A stretch of 64,000 nucleotides of DNA from Saposhnikovia divaricata (Eukaryota > Streptophyta > Magnoliopsida > Apiales > Apiaceae). A program made the position numbers and the translations under genes. Below are positions 45,755-57,359 of this stretch, piece after piece (position 1 is the first letter of the stretch; each line of letters begins with the position of its first letter). The notes under the pieces are model-generated. The model had not been told where the DNA came from. It did not search any database and worked only from the letters and a program-made list of their open reading frames with translations. Where the stretch lies: positions 163,506,546 to 163,570,545 of the forward strand of contig CM071600.1 of NCBI GenBank assembly GCA_036435485.1, given 5' to 3'.

Positions 45755-46172
45755 TTTCAGATGTAGTGATGCAGTAGTCTAGTTGTCTAGTCATGTACGG
45801 ACGTAGTAGTGCCGGCTTTTGTAGGGATGGTTTTATTGTACTTATTTTCCCTTTTGCAGACTAGATAGATAGACAGCGTATTTCACTTTTGACTTGTTGT
45901 TGTTGTTAGGATGACTGTACTTTAAACTATCGTTGTAACACGGATGTTGTACCTTTTTGGTACCTGGTATATATTTGTTTCCCTTTCAATTATTTCAATT
46001 TTCTTGGGATGCGATCACGAGTTTATTAGCATATGTACTGTTTTCGATTAAGTTGCCATGAGATATAAAAACTGTGAGATACTAAATCCAATCATGTAAC
46101 AAATTATGCAAGGAAAAATCCTTTAAAACAGGTAAGTGAACCTAATGAAAATTTTTCCAAATTTTCAGTAAA
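45755..46172 (+). other. Untranslated spacer before gag
   Basis: No gene seen. Holds a strong donor-like CAGGTAAGTG (46129-46138) and, 31 bp later, a pyrimidine-rich acceptor-like TTTTTCCAAATTTTCAG (46153-46169), just before the gag ATG. Confidence 0.5.
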
Positions 46173-47930
46173 ATGCCTCCAAGATGAATGGGCACTAGGG
46201 CTAACCCCCGTGAATATACTGACCAAGAGAGTCACAACCAACATGAGGAAAACCATGAAAGTAGTGAAGAACAAGATCAGGACTATAATGAGCAAGAAGA
46301 TTCCCAGTATGGAGCAGAGGACGAACCCATGTACTCTGAAGACTTTGAGGGGGAAATAGAGGGTGGAGAAACTGAAGTGGAGCAGGAAGGGGAGAACCAT
46401 GGTGGAGACCCCATGGGCCAGTTTATGGATTTACTTAGGCAGAATTTGAACCAATACCCTCAACCACCACCAGGAAACAACACTTCAGTGGCAAATTCCT
46501 TTAGGGCCTTTAAGTCCCTTAAGCCCCCATAGTTCCATGCATCGGCTGATCCCGTTGAGGCGAGGGCCTGGATCAAGGAAATGGAAAAATCTTTCGAGAT
46601 TCTGAGTATCAATGAAGCTCAGAAGACTGTATTCGCTACTTACCTACTAAAGGGAGAGGCCAATTATTGGTGGGAAGCCAAAAAGAACATGGAGACTGAT
46701 GCTGTTGTAGCCTGGGAAAGGTTCAAACAATTATTCTTGGAGAAGTACTTCCCGAAGTTCATGAAAACTCAGATGGAACTTAAGTTTTTGGAACTAAAAC
46801 AGAACAATATGTCAGTGGCTGACTATGAGGCCAAATTTACTGAGCTGTCGAGATTTGTGCCAGTTTTTTTGGATACCGAAGAAAAGAAAGCTAACAGGTT
46901 TCAACAAGGGCTGAAACAGTAGATCCAGAATAGAGTGGCGGTTTTAGAGATTACGGATTATGCTACCTTGGTGCAAAAGGCCACCATTGTGGAAGCGGGA
47001 AGCGATCAGATGCAGAGAGAGAAAGAGAAGGGGGGATTAAAGAGAAAACATGTCAGTATGGGCGGAGGGTCCGCAGGAGGAAAGCCCCCCAACAAGTTTA
47101 ATCGAGGAGCAGTCTTTGTACCTAGCAGGGGTATGGGATTCAAACCACCTGTGAGCATGAGTGTGAGCTAGGGCGGCCAGCATACAGGAGTGTCCCGTTC
47201 CCATCAGTCTAGACCTCCCTTACCAGCATGTGCAACGTGTGGAAAAAGACATTCCGGAGTGTGCAACCAGAAGCCGCCAACCTGTTATAAGTGTGGACGA
47301 GTGGGCCACTACTCTAACACCTACACTGCGGTTGTCCCTAGTACCAACAAAAGCACCACTTGTTTCCAGTACGGACAGCTAGGGCACATGAGGAAGGACT
47401 GCCCAAGGAACAAACCTGCAGCATCAGGGGCAAGCAGGGATGCCTCAAATAGGCCACCAACTGCTAGGACTTTTAATATGTCAGTACAAGATGCCGTGAG
47501 AGACACGGATGTGATAGCAGGTACATTTTCTCTCAATTCAGTTAGTGCAAATGTCTTATTTGATTCAGGAGTAACTAAGTCTTTTAGATCAAGAGATTTT
47601 GCGCATAAATTGAAACTTAAAACCCAACAACTAAGAGATTCCTTACAAGTAGAAATAGCTAATCAGGAAATCGTACCGGTTTATCAAATTCACCCCGATT
47701 GTAAACTAGAAATAGGAGGACGATCCTTCTACGTCAATTTAATTCCTTTTAAGCTAGGGGAATTCGATGTCATTTTGGGTATGGATTGGTTGTCTCGCAA
47801 TAATGCGCAGATAGATTGTAAAGGGAAAAAGGTTAAGTTGAAAACCCCAGGGAAGAAAGAAATAGTGTTTAAGGGACTGCGACAGACCCAGAAAATTCTG
47901 ACCGTGGTGCAAACCCAAAGATTGTTATAA
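46173..47930 (+). pseudogene. Gag and protease, Tekay-like, with five in-frame stops
   Basis: ATG at 46173 is followed after three codons by TGA, then the frame goes on: acidic N-terminus, TAG at 46530, capsid region (PVEARAWIKEMEKSFEIL, EANYWWEAKKN, FLEKYFPKFMKTQMELKFLE, MSVADYEAKFTELSRF), TAG at 46920, TAG at 47169, then two zinc knuckles (about 47275-47400). Each knuckle has lost one Cys: CYKCGRVGHYSNTY and CFQYGQLGHMRKDC. The protease DSGVTKSF replaces the usual DSGA(T/S). It ends at TAA 47928 inside the linker. All parts share one frame with the downstream polymerase, so the parent had a single gag-pol frame. Confidence 0.85.
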
Positions 47931-49672
47931 AAAGGGAACGATGCTTATTTAGCTTACGTTATAGACACTAAGAAGGAAGCGCCAAGATTGCAAGACATTC
48001 CGGTAGTTAATGAGTTCGAGGACGTGTTCCCACAAGATCTTCCCGGACTACCACCTGATAGGGTAATTGAGTTTGCCATCGAGTTAGCCCCAGGGATGGC
48101 GCCGGTTTCGAAGGCCCCGTACCGATTAGCCCCAGTAGAAATGAAGGAGCTAGCTAAACAGCTACAGGAATTGTTGGATAAGGGCATGATAAGGCCCAGT
48201 GTGTCGCCTTGGGGCGCACCAGTGTTGTTTGTTAAGAAAAAGGATGGGAGTATGAGGTTATGCATCGACTACAGAGGGTTGAACAAGCTAACCATAAAGA
48301 ATAAGTATCCATTGCTCAGGATAGACGATTTGTTTGACCAGCTAAGAGGCGCTGAATACTTCTCTAAGATTGACCTGAGAACGGGATATCACCAACTGAA
48401 GATCAAACCTGAAGATATTCCGAATACTGCATTCCGTACCAGATATGGACATTATGAGTTCTTGGTAATGTCATTAGGATTGACCAATGCCCCAGCAGCC
48501 TTCATGGACCTAATGAATAGAGTGTTCAAGGAATATTTTGATAAATTCGTGATAGTATTCATTGATGATATTCTCATCTACTCAAAGACAGAGGTAGAAC
48601 ACGGTGAACATTTAAGGATAACCTTAGAAATACTCAGGAAGGAGCAGTTATATGCCAAGTTCTCCAAGTGTGAGTTTTGGAAAAATGAAGTACAATTCTT
48701 AGGGCACGTGATCAATAGAGAAGGAGTGTTGGTTGACCTCTCCAAGATAGAATCAGTTTCAAACTGGGAATGACCAACTACTCCAACCGAGGTGAGGAGT
48801 TTCATTGGACTAGCCGGATATTACAGAAGATTTGTCCAAGATTTTGCGAAAATCGCAGCTCTATTAACTCGACTTACCCGCAAAACTGAGAAATTTGAAT
48901 GGACTGAAAAATGCGAGAGGAGTTTCCAAGAGTTAAAGAAGAGGTTGGTGACAGCACCAGTGTTGGCATTACCTGATGGAAAAGGAGATTTCGTGATTTA
49001 CAGTGATGCTTCACATAAAGGACTGGGATGCGTGCTTATGCAGCACGGCAAGGTAATAGCATATGCGTGTAGGCAACTGAAGGATTATGAGGTCAGATAT
49101 CCCACGCATGATCTAGAACTAGCAGCCGTAGTCTTCGCTTTAAAGATTTGGAGACACTACTTGTATGGGGAAAAGTACGAGATTTACACTGACCATAAGA
49201 GCCTCAAGTACATTTTCACTCAGAAAGAGCTTAACATGCGCCAGAGGAGATGGTTAGAGTTAATCAAGGATTACGACTGTGAAATTCGTTATCACCTGGG
49301 CAAAGCCAATGTGGTGGTTGACGCCCATAGTAGGAAAGAGAAGCTCAAGATGATAACTTCAGAGGAAGAGCTAGTGAAAGATTTTGAGAAGCTGGAAATT
49401 GAGATTAAGTTACCTGGAGAGGGCCAAGAAAAGTTGATGGAAATTAGAATCCAACCTCCATTGTTAGAAAAGATTAGACGGTGCCAGGAACGGACGATGG
49501 AGGAAGAAGAGAATTCCACGGAGGAGATAATGATCGGGGAGGAAATTAAGTGTGAAAGAGACAAGGAAGGGATCATGAGGTACACGTACAGGATATGGAT
49601 CCCAAACGTTCAGGAACTCAAGGATGAGATTTTAAATGAGGCACACAACTCAAGATACTCGGTGCACCCCGG
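47931..49672 (+). pseudogene. Reverse transcriptase and RNase H, Tekay-like
   Basis: Same frame as gag. Polymerase: GMIRPSVSPWGAPVLFVKKK, RLCIDYRGLNKLTIKNKYPL, FSKIDLRTGYHQL, VMSLGLTNAPAAF and FIDDILIYSK, with all three catalytic Asp present. A TGA at 48771 splits the connection before RSFIGLAGYYRRFVQDFAKI. RNase H: IYSDASHKGLGCVLMQ, LELAAVVFALKIWRHYLYG, YTDHKSLKY and VVDAHSRK (His where Leu is usual) complete the Asp-Glu-Asp-Asp set. The frame is lost near 49672 by a one-base deletion. Apart from the single stop the enzyme domain is well kept. Confidence 0.88.
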
Positions 49673-50892
49673 TGCACCAGAATGTATAGGGATTTAAAGG
49701 AGTATTACTGGTGGCCCAACATGAAAAAGGACGTAGCAGAGTGGGTAAGCAGATGCTTGACCTGCCAACGAGTGAAAGCAGAGCACCAGAAGCCCAGCGG
49801 ACTTCTACACCCCTTAGAGATTCCAGAATGGAAATAGGAACACATAGCCATGGATTTTGTAGTAGGTTTACCAAGGACCAAGGCTAATCATGACGCCATA
49901 TGGGTAATTGTAGATCGACTGACGAAGTCAGCTCACTTTCTCCCGATCAATGAAAGATACACGGTCGACAGACTAGTGGATATGTACTTAAAAGAGATAG
50001 TGGCGCGACATGGAGTCCCAGTCGCAATAGTATCCGATCGAGATCCTAGATTTAACTCCAGGTTTTGGAGAAGTTTTCAAGAATGTGTAGGGACCCGGCT
50101 GAACATGAGCACAGCCTACCACCCCAGACAGATGGGCAAAGTAAAAGGACCATCCAAACGCTAGAGGATATGTTGAGAGTCTGCGCGCTACACTTCAAAG
50201 GAAATTGGGATGATCACTTGCCATTGATCGAGTTTTCCTACAATAATAGTTTCCATTCAAGTATAGGAATGCCACCTTATGAGGCCCTTTATGGAAGGAA
50301 ATGTCGATCTCCCTTGTATTGGGATGAAGTTGGAGAGCGAAAGATGCTCGGGCCCGAAGTGGTCCAATGAACTAAAGATGCAGTAGATCTAATCAGAGGA
50401 CGGTTGGTAGCAGCCCAGGATCGACAAAAGAAATATGCCGACTTAGATCGGAAAGGCAAAGAATACGAAGTAGGAGACCTAGTGTTCTTAAAAGTGTCAC
50501 CTTGGAAAGGTTTAATGAGATTTGGAAAGAAAGGAAAGCTGAGTCCCAGATACATTGGACCATTTGAGATCTTGAGACGGATTGGGGAACTAGCTTATGA
50601 GCTGGCATTTCCCTCGAATCTACAGCAGGTGCACAATGTGTTCCATGTTTCAATGCTGAGGAAGTATAATCCGAATGCCAAGCACATTGTAGAGTATGAG
50701 CAAGTGGATATGCAACCAGACTTGACCTATGTAGAGCAACCTATGAAAATCATAGACCGGAAAGAACAAGTGCTCCGAAACAAAGTCATTCAGCTAGTCA
50801 GAGTTTTGTGGCAGAACCACAATGTAGAAGAATCAACCTGGGAACTTGAAAGCGCAATGCAAGAGAAGTTCCCCCACTTGTTTTCAAACTGA
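49673..50892 (+). pseudogene. Integrase with chromodomain, Tekay-like
   Basis: Pieces in successive frames. The zinc finger has HNSRYSVHPG and CLTCQRVKAEHQK. A TAG near 49836 precedes EHIAMDFVVGLPRTK (first Asp) and VSDRDPRFNSRFW (second Asp). A one-base deletion near 50122 shifts to QTDGQSKRTIQTLEDMLR, where Lys replaces the catalytic Glu. A TGA lies at 50368. Then the GPY/F-type module (RYIGPFEILRRIGELAYEL) and a chromodomain (about 50745-50880: IDRKEQVLRNKVIQLVRVLW, then VEESTWELE). The chromodomain reads histone marks to steer insertion into heterochromatin. Integration activity is lost. Confidence 0.85.
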
Positions 50893-50911
50893 TTCCGGGA
50901 CGGAATCCTTT

Positions 50912-50924
50912 TAAGGAGGGGAGA
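50912..50924 (+). other. Polypurine tract of the Tekay-like element
   Basis: TAAGGAGGGGAGA one base before the 3' LTR start TGTAAG. Confidence 0.85.
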
Positions 50925-50925
50925 C

Positions 50926-53900
50926 TGTAAGAACCCAGATTTTGGATAGAATTAAAACTTTTATTTATTAAATGATGTAAGAATGAATAGTGGTTACGGC
51001 TACAATGTAATAGATGATATTTTGAAAGTATGAATGGAATTCGATTTCACTATTTCTATGTCTTGAAGAATGTTAATGGTTGACAACTTAGGTAAGAATA
51101 ATCTATCTCCTAGGGGAATAAGATATGGAAATTCCAAGCAGGAGAATATTCTCATGTCATCCAGATCGATAACGGTTAATCTAGTGGTTCCGTAAGAAGG
51201 TTAAGGAACGATCGAAAGGGAATACGGACGATTGTACAACCCTAAGAGTATAAGTAAAGAATAAAGAATGAATAGTGTTTTTGGTGGAAGTAAGAATAAT
51301 ATGAGACGACACTATATAGAAGTATTCGGAACGGATTTCCGAGTTCGTATTAGTGATCTAGGGGAAAATTAGTGTATGTAAAAGCTGTCGGATTCTGAAA
51401 AACCGCACTTTTATTTTCTCCGAGAGTTCCCTGGACACTGACAGACTTAAGGATTTAACGAATGGATTTAAGGAATATAAATTGGAAAGATAGAAAGAAA
51501 GGTGGAGAATGATAGTATTAATATTAAGAGGATTCCCTGTAAACCCTAATTAGAAATCCGTGAAATATTCCTACGAACGATCAATCGAAACGAGCAATAA
51601 CCGGACACAGAATCAAGCAGAGGAAGCAAGATACATGCATGTACAAATGATAAATATCTAGTAACTAGTATGGTTAGAGATTAACTAACATTTAGTAAAT
51701 CAAACTACTAGTTGCATGTAAACCATCAAAATCTCAACACTTGTCCCTTCATTTTCATCATCCTATACATCATCACTTTATTAAAGTGACTTTTGGATGA
51801 GAGACTATCTAAGCCTCATCTTAATAATTCACTTTATCAAATAACCAAGCAAAGAAACAAGGCAAAAACTCTCTCCCCCTAGCATACTTCCATTCGGCCA
51901 AACAAAGAAATTCCAAAACCAAAATCCATCTTCCACTCCTTGTTTGCTCTTGAAATTTTTAAGGTGAGTCTTACATTTCATAAAAATGATCTCCTCAAAA
52001 TATTAGCTTCAAACTCATCTTCTTCCATTTTCAAAAAATTCATGAAAGAGGAGGATGAATAGTAACCTTCTTGAACTAACTTTGTTTTCTTGATTTTTCA
52101 TGGTTGATCTAGCAAGCTTAATCACTCCTAAGGACCATACAAGTCTTAGTAAGGCTATATCACTCTCTAAAGAAGGTATAAAGCTCTTGAAACCCTAACC
52201 CTTGTTTGAGATTTAAGCATGTTTATGATAGATATAGCTTAGTTATGGTTATGCTAAGATTAAAGCATGATTATGTATGGATCTTGGATAAATGATAAAA
52301 ATAGTTAGATGAACGGAAAGGCATTTCTTGGCCTCAGTTCATGTATATAAATCATGTATATGTTGTTTGGAATGGATACCATGTTTATGGGAAGATTTGA
52401 AATTGGTAGATATTCGAGTTATAGCCGTCGTAATGCCGAAATTTCCTTAACCTTAAGAAAAACGACTTGGACAGTAGATGTAACTCACTGTCTAGCTGTG
52501 TAATCTACCATGATAGGATAGATAATGTTCGAAGCTTCGTTTTGATATAAAGAACGTGTGAAACGAACTTACGGTTTAGGAGTTACGACCGGTTTACTAA
52601 AAGTAGTTCGGAACCGTAAACGAGAATTCGTAACTAAAATTGAACCCTTGTAAAATACGTAAGTCAGTGGCGAATCTTGGTAATTAAATAATAGAGGTAA
52701 AAAGGAAGGTGTGAGAGAAAACCTCATGTGAATCGGATCGTTTTTCGATTTTATAAAAATGTTCGAATCTAGGTTAAACGCGAACGAACCCCTTAAAAGT
52801 ATAACTTTGGTTATAACTTAGAAAACGAGCGATAAAACTCGAGATATAATCTTGGTTCGTAATCGATCGAATTTAGAACTTATACGACTTAAGTGTACAC
52901 TAAGTGCGAGTATGATGACATGTCTTAATGACGAGCAAATGTCGAATCGTATCAGTAATAAAAAGAGTTACACTAAAAAGGGGTATAACGAAATAATTCG
53001 AAAACATGTTTCGACTTAAGTTAATACTTAACCTTTTTAAAAAGTGTTAAGCGATTAACCTCGAATCTCTTGACTATTTATAGATCGCCGAGCTGACCCG
53101 AGATACCCTACCACTACCCCTACCCGTGCTCAATTACCAGGCAAGTTTCAACTTCCCCTTTTTAGGCTGTTGTTGTCATAATATATGCTTTATGTTATAC
53201 ATATGCCATAGCATGCATGCCTACTTTCAAGTCATATTGATATACTTGTTCCCTGATTGTTCTTTGGCTTATAAGTAGATAGATAATATATCGATTATAA
53301 GCCGGATGTTGTTAAGATCCTTAGAGAAGGGCATATGAATCCTATTTGTTGAATATAGACCGGGAGTCAATACTTCTTGATATATCGTAATTACTTTCGA
53401 GGGAAATATTTAAGTAAATAATTCCCATTATTTGGTTGACGAATATTATTTGAATATTCGTCCTAGATTATTTAATTAACGATCATTACTTCAAATATTT
53501 ATTAGAACGTTATCTATTCAATGAATATTATTTTTCAATATTCATTCAAAGACGAACCATTTATCGAATATTATTTCAAATATTTCTATAAAACCTTCGA
53601 TTTTTTTAAATAAATATCATTCGGACATTCATTTAGAATATCATGTATTAAGGGAATATTATTCTCAAATATTCCTTTAAGGTTTAATTTATTAAATGAA
53701 TATCACTTGGATATTCATTTAAATTATTAATTATTATATGAATACTATTTTTGAATATTAATTTGAAGTCTTATTTATTTAACGAATATTATTCCAAACA
53801 GTTCTTTCAAACTTATTTATTAAATGAATATTATTTTAATATTCATTTAAGTAATTATTTATTCAATAAATATTGTCTTAATATTCCTTCAAGGATTATT

Positions 53901-53971
53901 TTGAGAAATACTCTGATTAAAAATATTCTTTCATTAAATACTTCCGACTCCATAAATATTCTATAAATATT
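50926..53971 (+). repeat. 3' LTR of the Tekay-like element, truncated
   Basis: 3046 bp of the expected 4507. It carries the uninterrupted target site GGTTGACAAC (empty site at 51079-51083). It matches the 5' LTR until AAATATT at 53971 (5' LTR equivalent about 43256), where the sequence switches to the interior of the Tat-like element. Confidence 0.92.
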
Positions 53972-54217
53972 CTTTCTTTTACTAGATGAAGCTAAGTCCT
54001 ACTAGGATAACTTGAGCCCATCGGGGCATTGCAAGACTAGGCCTGCATTACTTGATTTTGTTTTTGATGCTCCATCAAAATAGAGCGTCCACCATTCCTT
54101 CCGGTATCATCATTCTTATTCTGAAGTTCACTTCCTGCTTGGGGTACTACCTCCTGCCCCCCGACTTCTTGGTTGCCAATGGTACATTCAACCACGAAGT
54201 CAGTTAACGCCTTAGCC

Positions 54218-55189
54218 TCAATGGCTGTCCAAGGCTTCTGTGTGATGTCCTCTGCTGGCCTTTTTGGTGTTCCTTTCTTCTACGGACATCCATGTCTTCA
54301 ATTGGAAGGACTTGCCCCCGACTCTATTAGGCCTTAACGAGGCTACATAACAGCTTTGTGCCATCTTTTGATCACCTTTATGTTCTCTAACGCCATTCCT
54401 GGTTGGGAACTTGATCTTCATATGATACGTTGAGGCAACAGCCTTGAATGCATGAAGTTCAGTCCTTCCGAGAATAGAGTTGTACGTTGAAACCGCCTTG
54501 ATTACCAAGAAGTTCAACATCTGAATGGCCTCCTTGGGCTCCTGTCCAATAGTTATAGGCAACTGAATAGTCCCTTCAACTTTGGATTCTACTCCATTAA
54601 ATCCATATATAGGCATGTTATTGGGGGTCAATTGAAAATCATTGTACCCCATCTTCCCAAATGTATCATGAAACAGAATGTCAACGGAAGCTCCATTGTC
54701 CATCAAGACTCGCTTCACTTCCGAGTTCCCAATCACAGGGGTTATGACCAACGGGTCGTCATGGGGAAACTTCACCCCTTCGAGGTATGAGTCATCGAAA
54801 CCAATTGCTATCTCAGTCCTGGCACGCTTCGGGGCTTCTCCCATGATGTGCATCACTTCTCTGGCATACGCCTTTCGAGAGTTTCGGGTGGTACAGGCCG
54901 CTGTCAGGCCTCCCCAAATCATGTTAATAACTGGCCCTCGGGGTTGTGGGTTACGATCCCGACCTCGATCATCATCCCTTCTATCATTGTCTCTTCTATC
55001 ATAATCCCTCCTTTGAGTTCCATGATCATCACCCTTAGTGAATTTGTTCAGCTTTCCTTTTCGGATCAAGAATTCAATCTCATCCTTCAACTGCTTACAA
55101 TCATCTGTATCATGCCCCACATCGCGGTGGAATCTACAGTACTGATCCTTGTTTCTCTTTGCGGGATCACCCCTAAGTGGCTTCGGCCA
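54218..55189 (-). pseudogene. Gag zinc-knuckle region and protease, Tat-like (copy 2)
   Basis: Same as 37208-38179 except one residue in the Cys/His motif (DDCKQLKDE for DDCRQLKDE). Protease D-N-G motif intact; upstream TGA shared with copy 1. Confidence 0.8.
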
Positions 55190-56704
55190 TCAAAAATCTT
55201 TGTCTTTCTCAATATCTAACAAGATCTGACTCCTAGGAGCATTCAGTCTTGCATAATCGTTGAATCTTGGTCCCAAACTCTTCTTCGGTGGTGATTCAGA
55301 ATCCTTGCTAGTCCGGGGATACTTGTCCCTAGCATCATACTCTTGTTCTTTCTTCCGTTTCTTAAAGTCATTGGAGCCCTTACAATTGCCTCCAGCAGCT
55401 TCTTTTTTCATGCTATCCTCTGCCTTGATATACTTGTCGGCCCTTTGTTGGAGCTCGGCCATGTTCTCAGGAGGATGCTTTACCAAAGACCTCTTGAAGA
55501 AAGGATCAGTGGTTCCGTGTTCCAAGGCTACCACGGCCACTTTATTCTCCAGATCTGTAATATTCAATGTCTCCTTGGTGAATCGCTTGAGATAACCCCT
55601 TAGATTCTCGTTCTTCCCCTGCACCACATACATGAGGGATGCAGAACTTTTTTCATGAACTCTTCCACTAATGAATTGGCTAACAATGGCATTCTTCAAC
55701 TCCTTGAAAGAGCCAATCGAATTTGCAGGTAGCCTGCTATACCACCTTTGAGCCATACCCGACAGGGTTTGAGGGAACGCCCTACACTTTAAGGCGTCAC
55801 TAGCAGGTTGCAGCAGTAGTGCAGCTGTGAACGTCCTGACATGAGTTTCATGATCGCCTATTCCATCATAGGCTTTGATCGTCAGCATCTTCAATTTCTT
55901 TGAGATGCGGGCATTCATCACCTCCTCAGTGAACGGAGGTGTTGGATCATCAAGATCTAGCGGCATCAGATCCTTGGGGTTGTTTCTTTGGGTTTCCGCC
56001 CTCGTTGCTCCTTCAGTTGAGGTATCGGCCATTCTTCGTCTCCTAGACGACCTCTCCAGATCTATGACGGGAACCCTTCCTGAGATTGGAGGAGGTCGAT
56101 GCAGACTTTGATTCTGCCTTGCTTGCTCTCCAGCGGCGTCATCTTTCAGCCTCTGGATCTCAACCTCATGAGCCTTGATCCTTTCCTCAGTCATTTGTGG
56201 AGGTCCATCATGGATTCTTCGGGCCCTCCTTCGGGGCTCTCTACTAGCACGTCGCCTCCTTGGGGCTTCGTCACGGTCATCATCGTCATCCTCAGATGTG
56301 GAATCAGTAGTATAGGGGCTGGAGTAGTCTAGGTACTCGCGATCTCGGATCTGCAAAGCATGACCACTCGGTCCAGGTTCTCGAACAGGGGGGTAGTTGG
56401 GCAGCCCATACATTGGGTTCGTATTCATGAGGAGATCCGTAGTATGGATCTGTACCCCAGATGGAGGGTGATTAGGATCAACCAGGGGAGAGATCACCAT
56501 CTGAAGATAGTTGGTTCCCTGATCTGGATGGACAACCATAGGCATCGTACTCCCAGCTGGGGGATTCGTCCCTGGAGGCTGAGAAACTTGAGTTTGGGGG
56601 ATCGTCCCTTGTTCAAACGTGGTTGTCCCAGAGGTAAGAGGCGGAGCGAAGCTGATTGGTAAAGCTTCGGTAGAGCTTGGTGCAGTTCTTCGTGTGCTAA
56701 TCAT
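55190..56704 (-). CDS. Gag, Tat-like (copy 2)
   Basis: 504 codons, one residue different from copy 1 (KVAVVALEHG for KVAMVALEHG). Same start next to the primer site and same terminal TGA, so the stop predates the duplication. Confidence 0.85.
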   Translation of the reverse strand: MISTRRTAPSSTEALPISFAPPLTSGTTTFEQGTIPQTQVSQPPGTNPPAGSTMPMVVHPDQGTNYLQMVISPLVDPNHPPSGVQIHTTDLLMNTNPMYGLPNYPPVREPGPSGHALQIRDREYLDYSSPYTTDSTSEDDDDDRDEAPRRRRASREPRRRARRIHDGPPQMTEERIKAHEVEIQRLKDDAAGEQARQNQSLHRPPPISGRVPVIDLERSSRRRRMADTSTEGATRAETQRNNPKDLMPLDLDDPTPPFTEEVMNARISKKLKMLTIKAYDGIGDHETHVRTFTAALLLQPASDALKCRAFPQTLSGMAQRWYSRLPANSIGSFKELKNAIVSQFISGRVHEKSSASLMYVVQGKNENLRGYLKRFTKETLNITDLENKVAVVALEHGTTDPFFKRSLVKHPPENMAELQQRADKYIKAEDSMKKEAAGGNCKGSNDFKKRKKEQEYDARDKYPRTSKDSESPPKKSLGPRFNDYARLNAPRSQILLDIEKDKDF

Positions 56705-56737
56705 GGTTGATGTTGTCTTCCCACAGACGGCGCCAAA

Positions 56738-57359
56738 TGTTGTGGAATAAAAACTAGGTTATGATTTGTAATTAATGCAAGGGTGGTTGAGCTTCGAGCT
56801 TTAATGGTTGTTCTTGCGTTCGAGACTGATCGGTCCTCACAAGATGCCTACGTATCTCTGTATTACTAGAGAATCAAGCCAACGTAGTTCTAGGTGATGG
56901 TGCCCTCGAGGCTAAGGCGGTGAGAGCTCACCTAGGACGCAGTGGCTTGTATGTCCTTATTCGAAGATTAAGCCAAGACGTAAGTGACGTATGGAGCTGT
57001 GTCCAAAACGTGGTTCTGAGATGAGGGGTTAGACCCTTTATATAGGCTGAGAAGCCCTAGAATTATGGTAGGAGTCAGAGACTTGGTGGATAAGTCTTCC
57101 TTGAGGAAGGTTCTAGATCTCTTCCTTATAGGAATCAGTTTCCATGTTGAAATATGTATCTTGGAGGCTAAGTCAGGCAAGAGTAATATCCTTGTTTGAC
57201 TCTTATTTGCTGAGCTGTTTATTACCCTTAATATTAATTACGAAATTAATATTATAAATAGGGTTTGGGCCCATCTGGTGGGCCCCACGTTTGGACCATT
57301 CCGGGTCTAATTAATGCCACATTAAATGTGTCTTTAGGGCTTACTTTTAGCCCATATCA
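56738..57359 (-). repeat. LTR of the Tat-like element (copy 2)
   Basis: Carries T at 56809, like the 3' LTR (29528) and unlike copy 1 (C at 39799). It is followed by GTTGACAACTT, as in copy 1. TATA motif at 57034-57045. Confidence 0.95.

Larger units (their letters stand above)
29290..53971 (+). mobile_element. Tekay/Del-like chromovirus, interrupted and truncated
   Basis: Plus-strand element: 5' LTR (29290-29447 plus 40355-44703, split by the Tat-like insertion), initiator-Met primer site, extra ORF, gag-pol with chromodomain, polypurine tract (50912-50924) and a 3' LTR that stops at 53971. Long LTRs of about 4.5 kb, a single gag-pol frame and a C-terminal chromodomain place it in the Tekay (Del) clade. 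With the insertion removed the element would be about 13.8 kb to the truncation. All three coding blocks carry stops. Confidence 0.85.
53976..57359 (-). mobile_element. Tat-like element, duplicated 5' part
   Basis: Copy of 36966-40349: the displaced RNase H segment (54045-54250), zinc-knuckle/protease, gag, primer site (56719-56735) and LTR (56738-57359). It has no 3' half, because the duplicated unit started inside the element. Confidence 0.92.
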
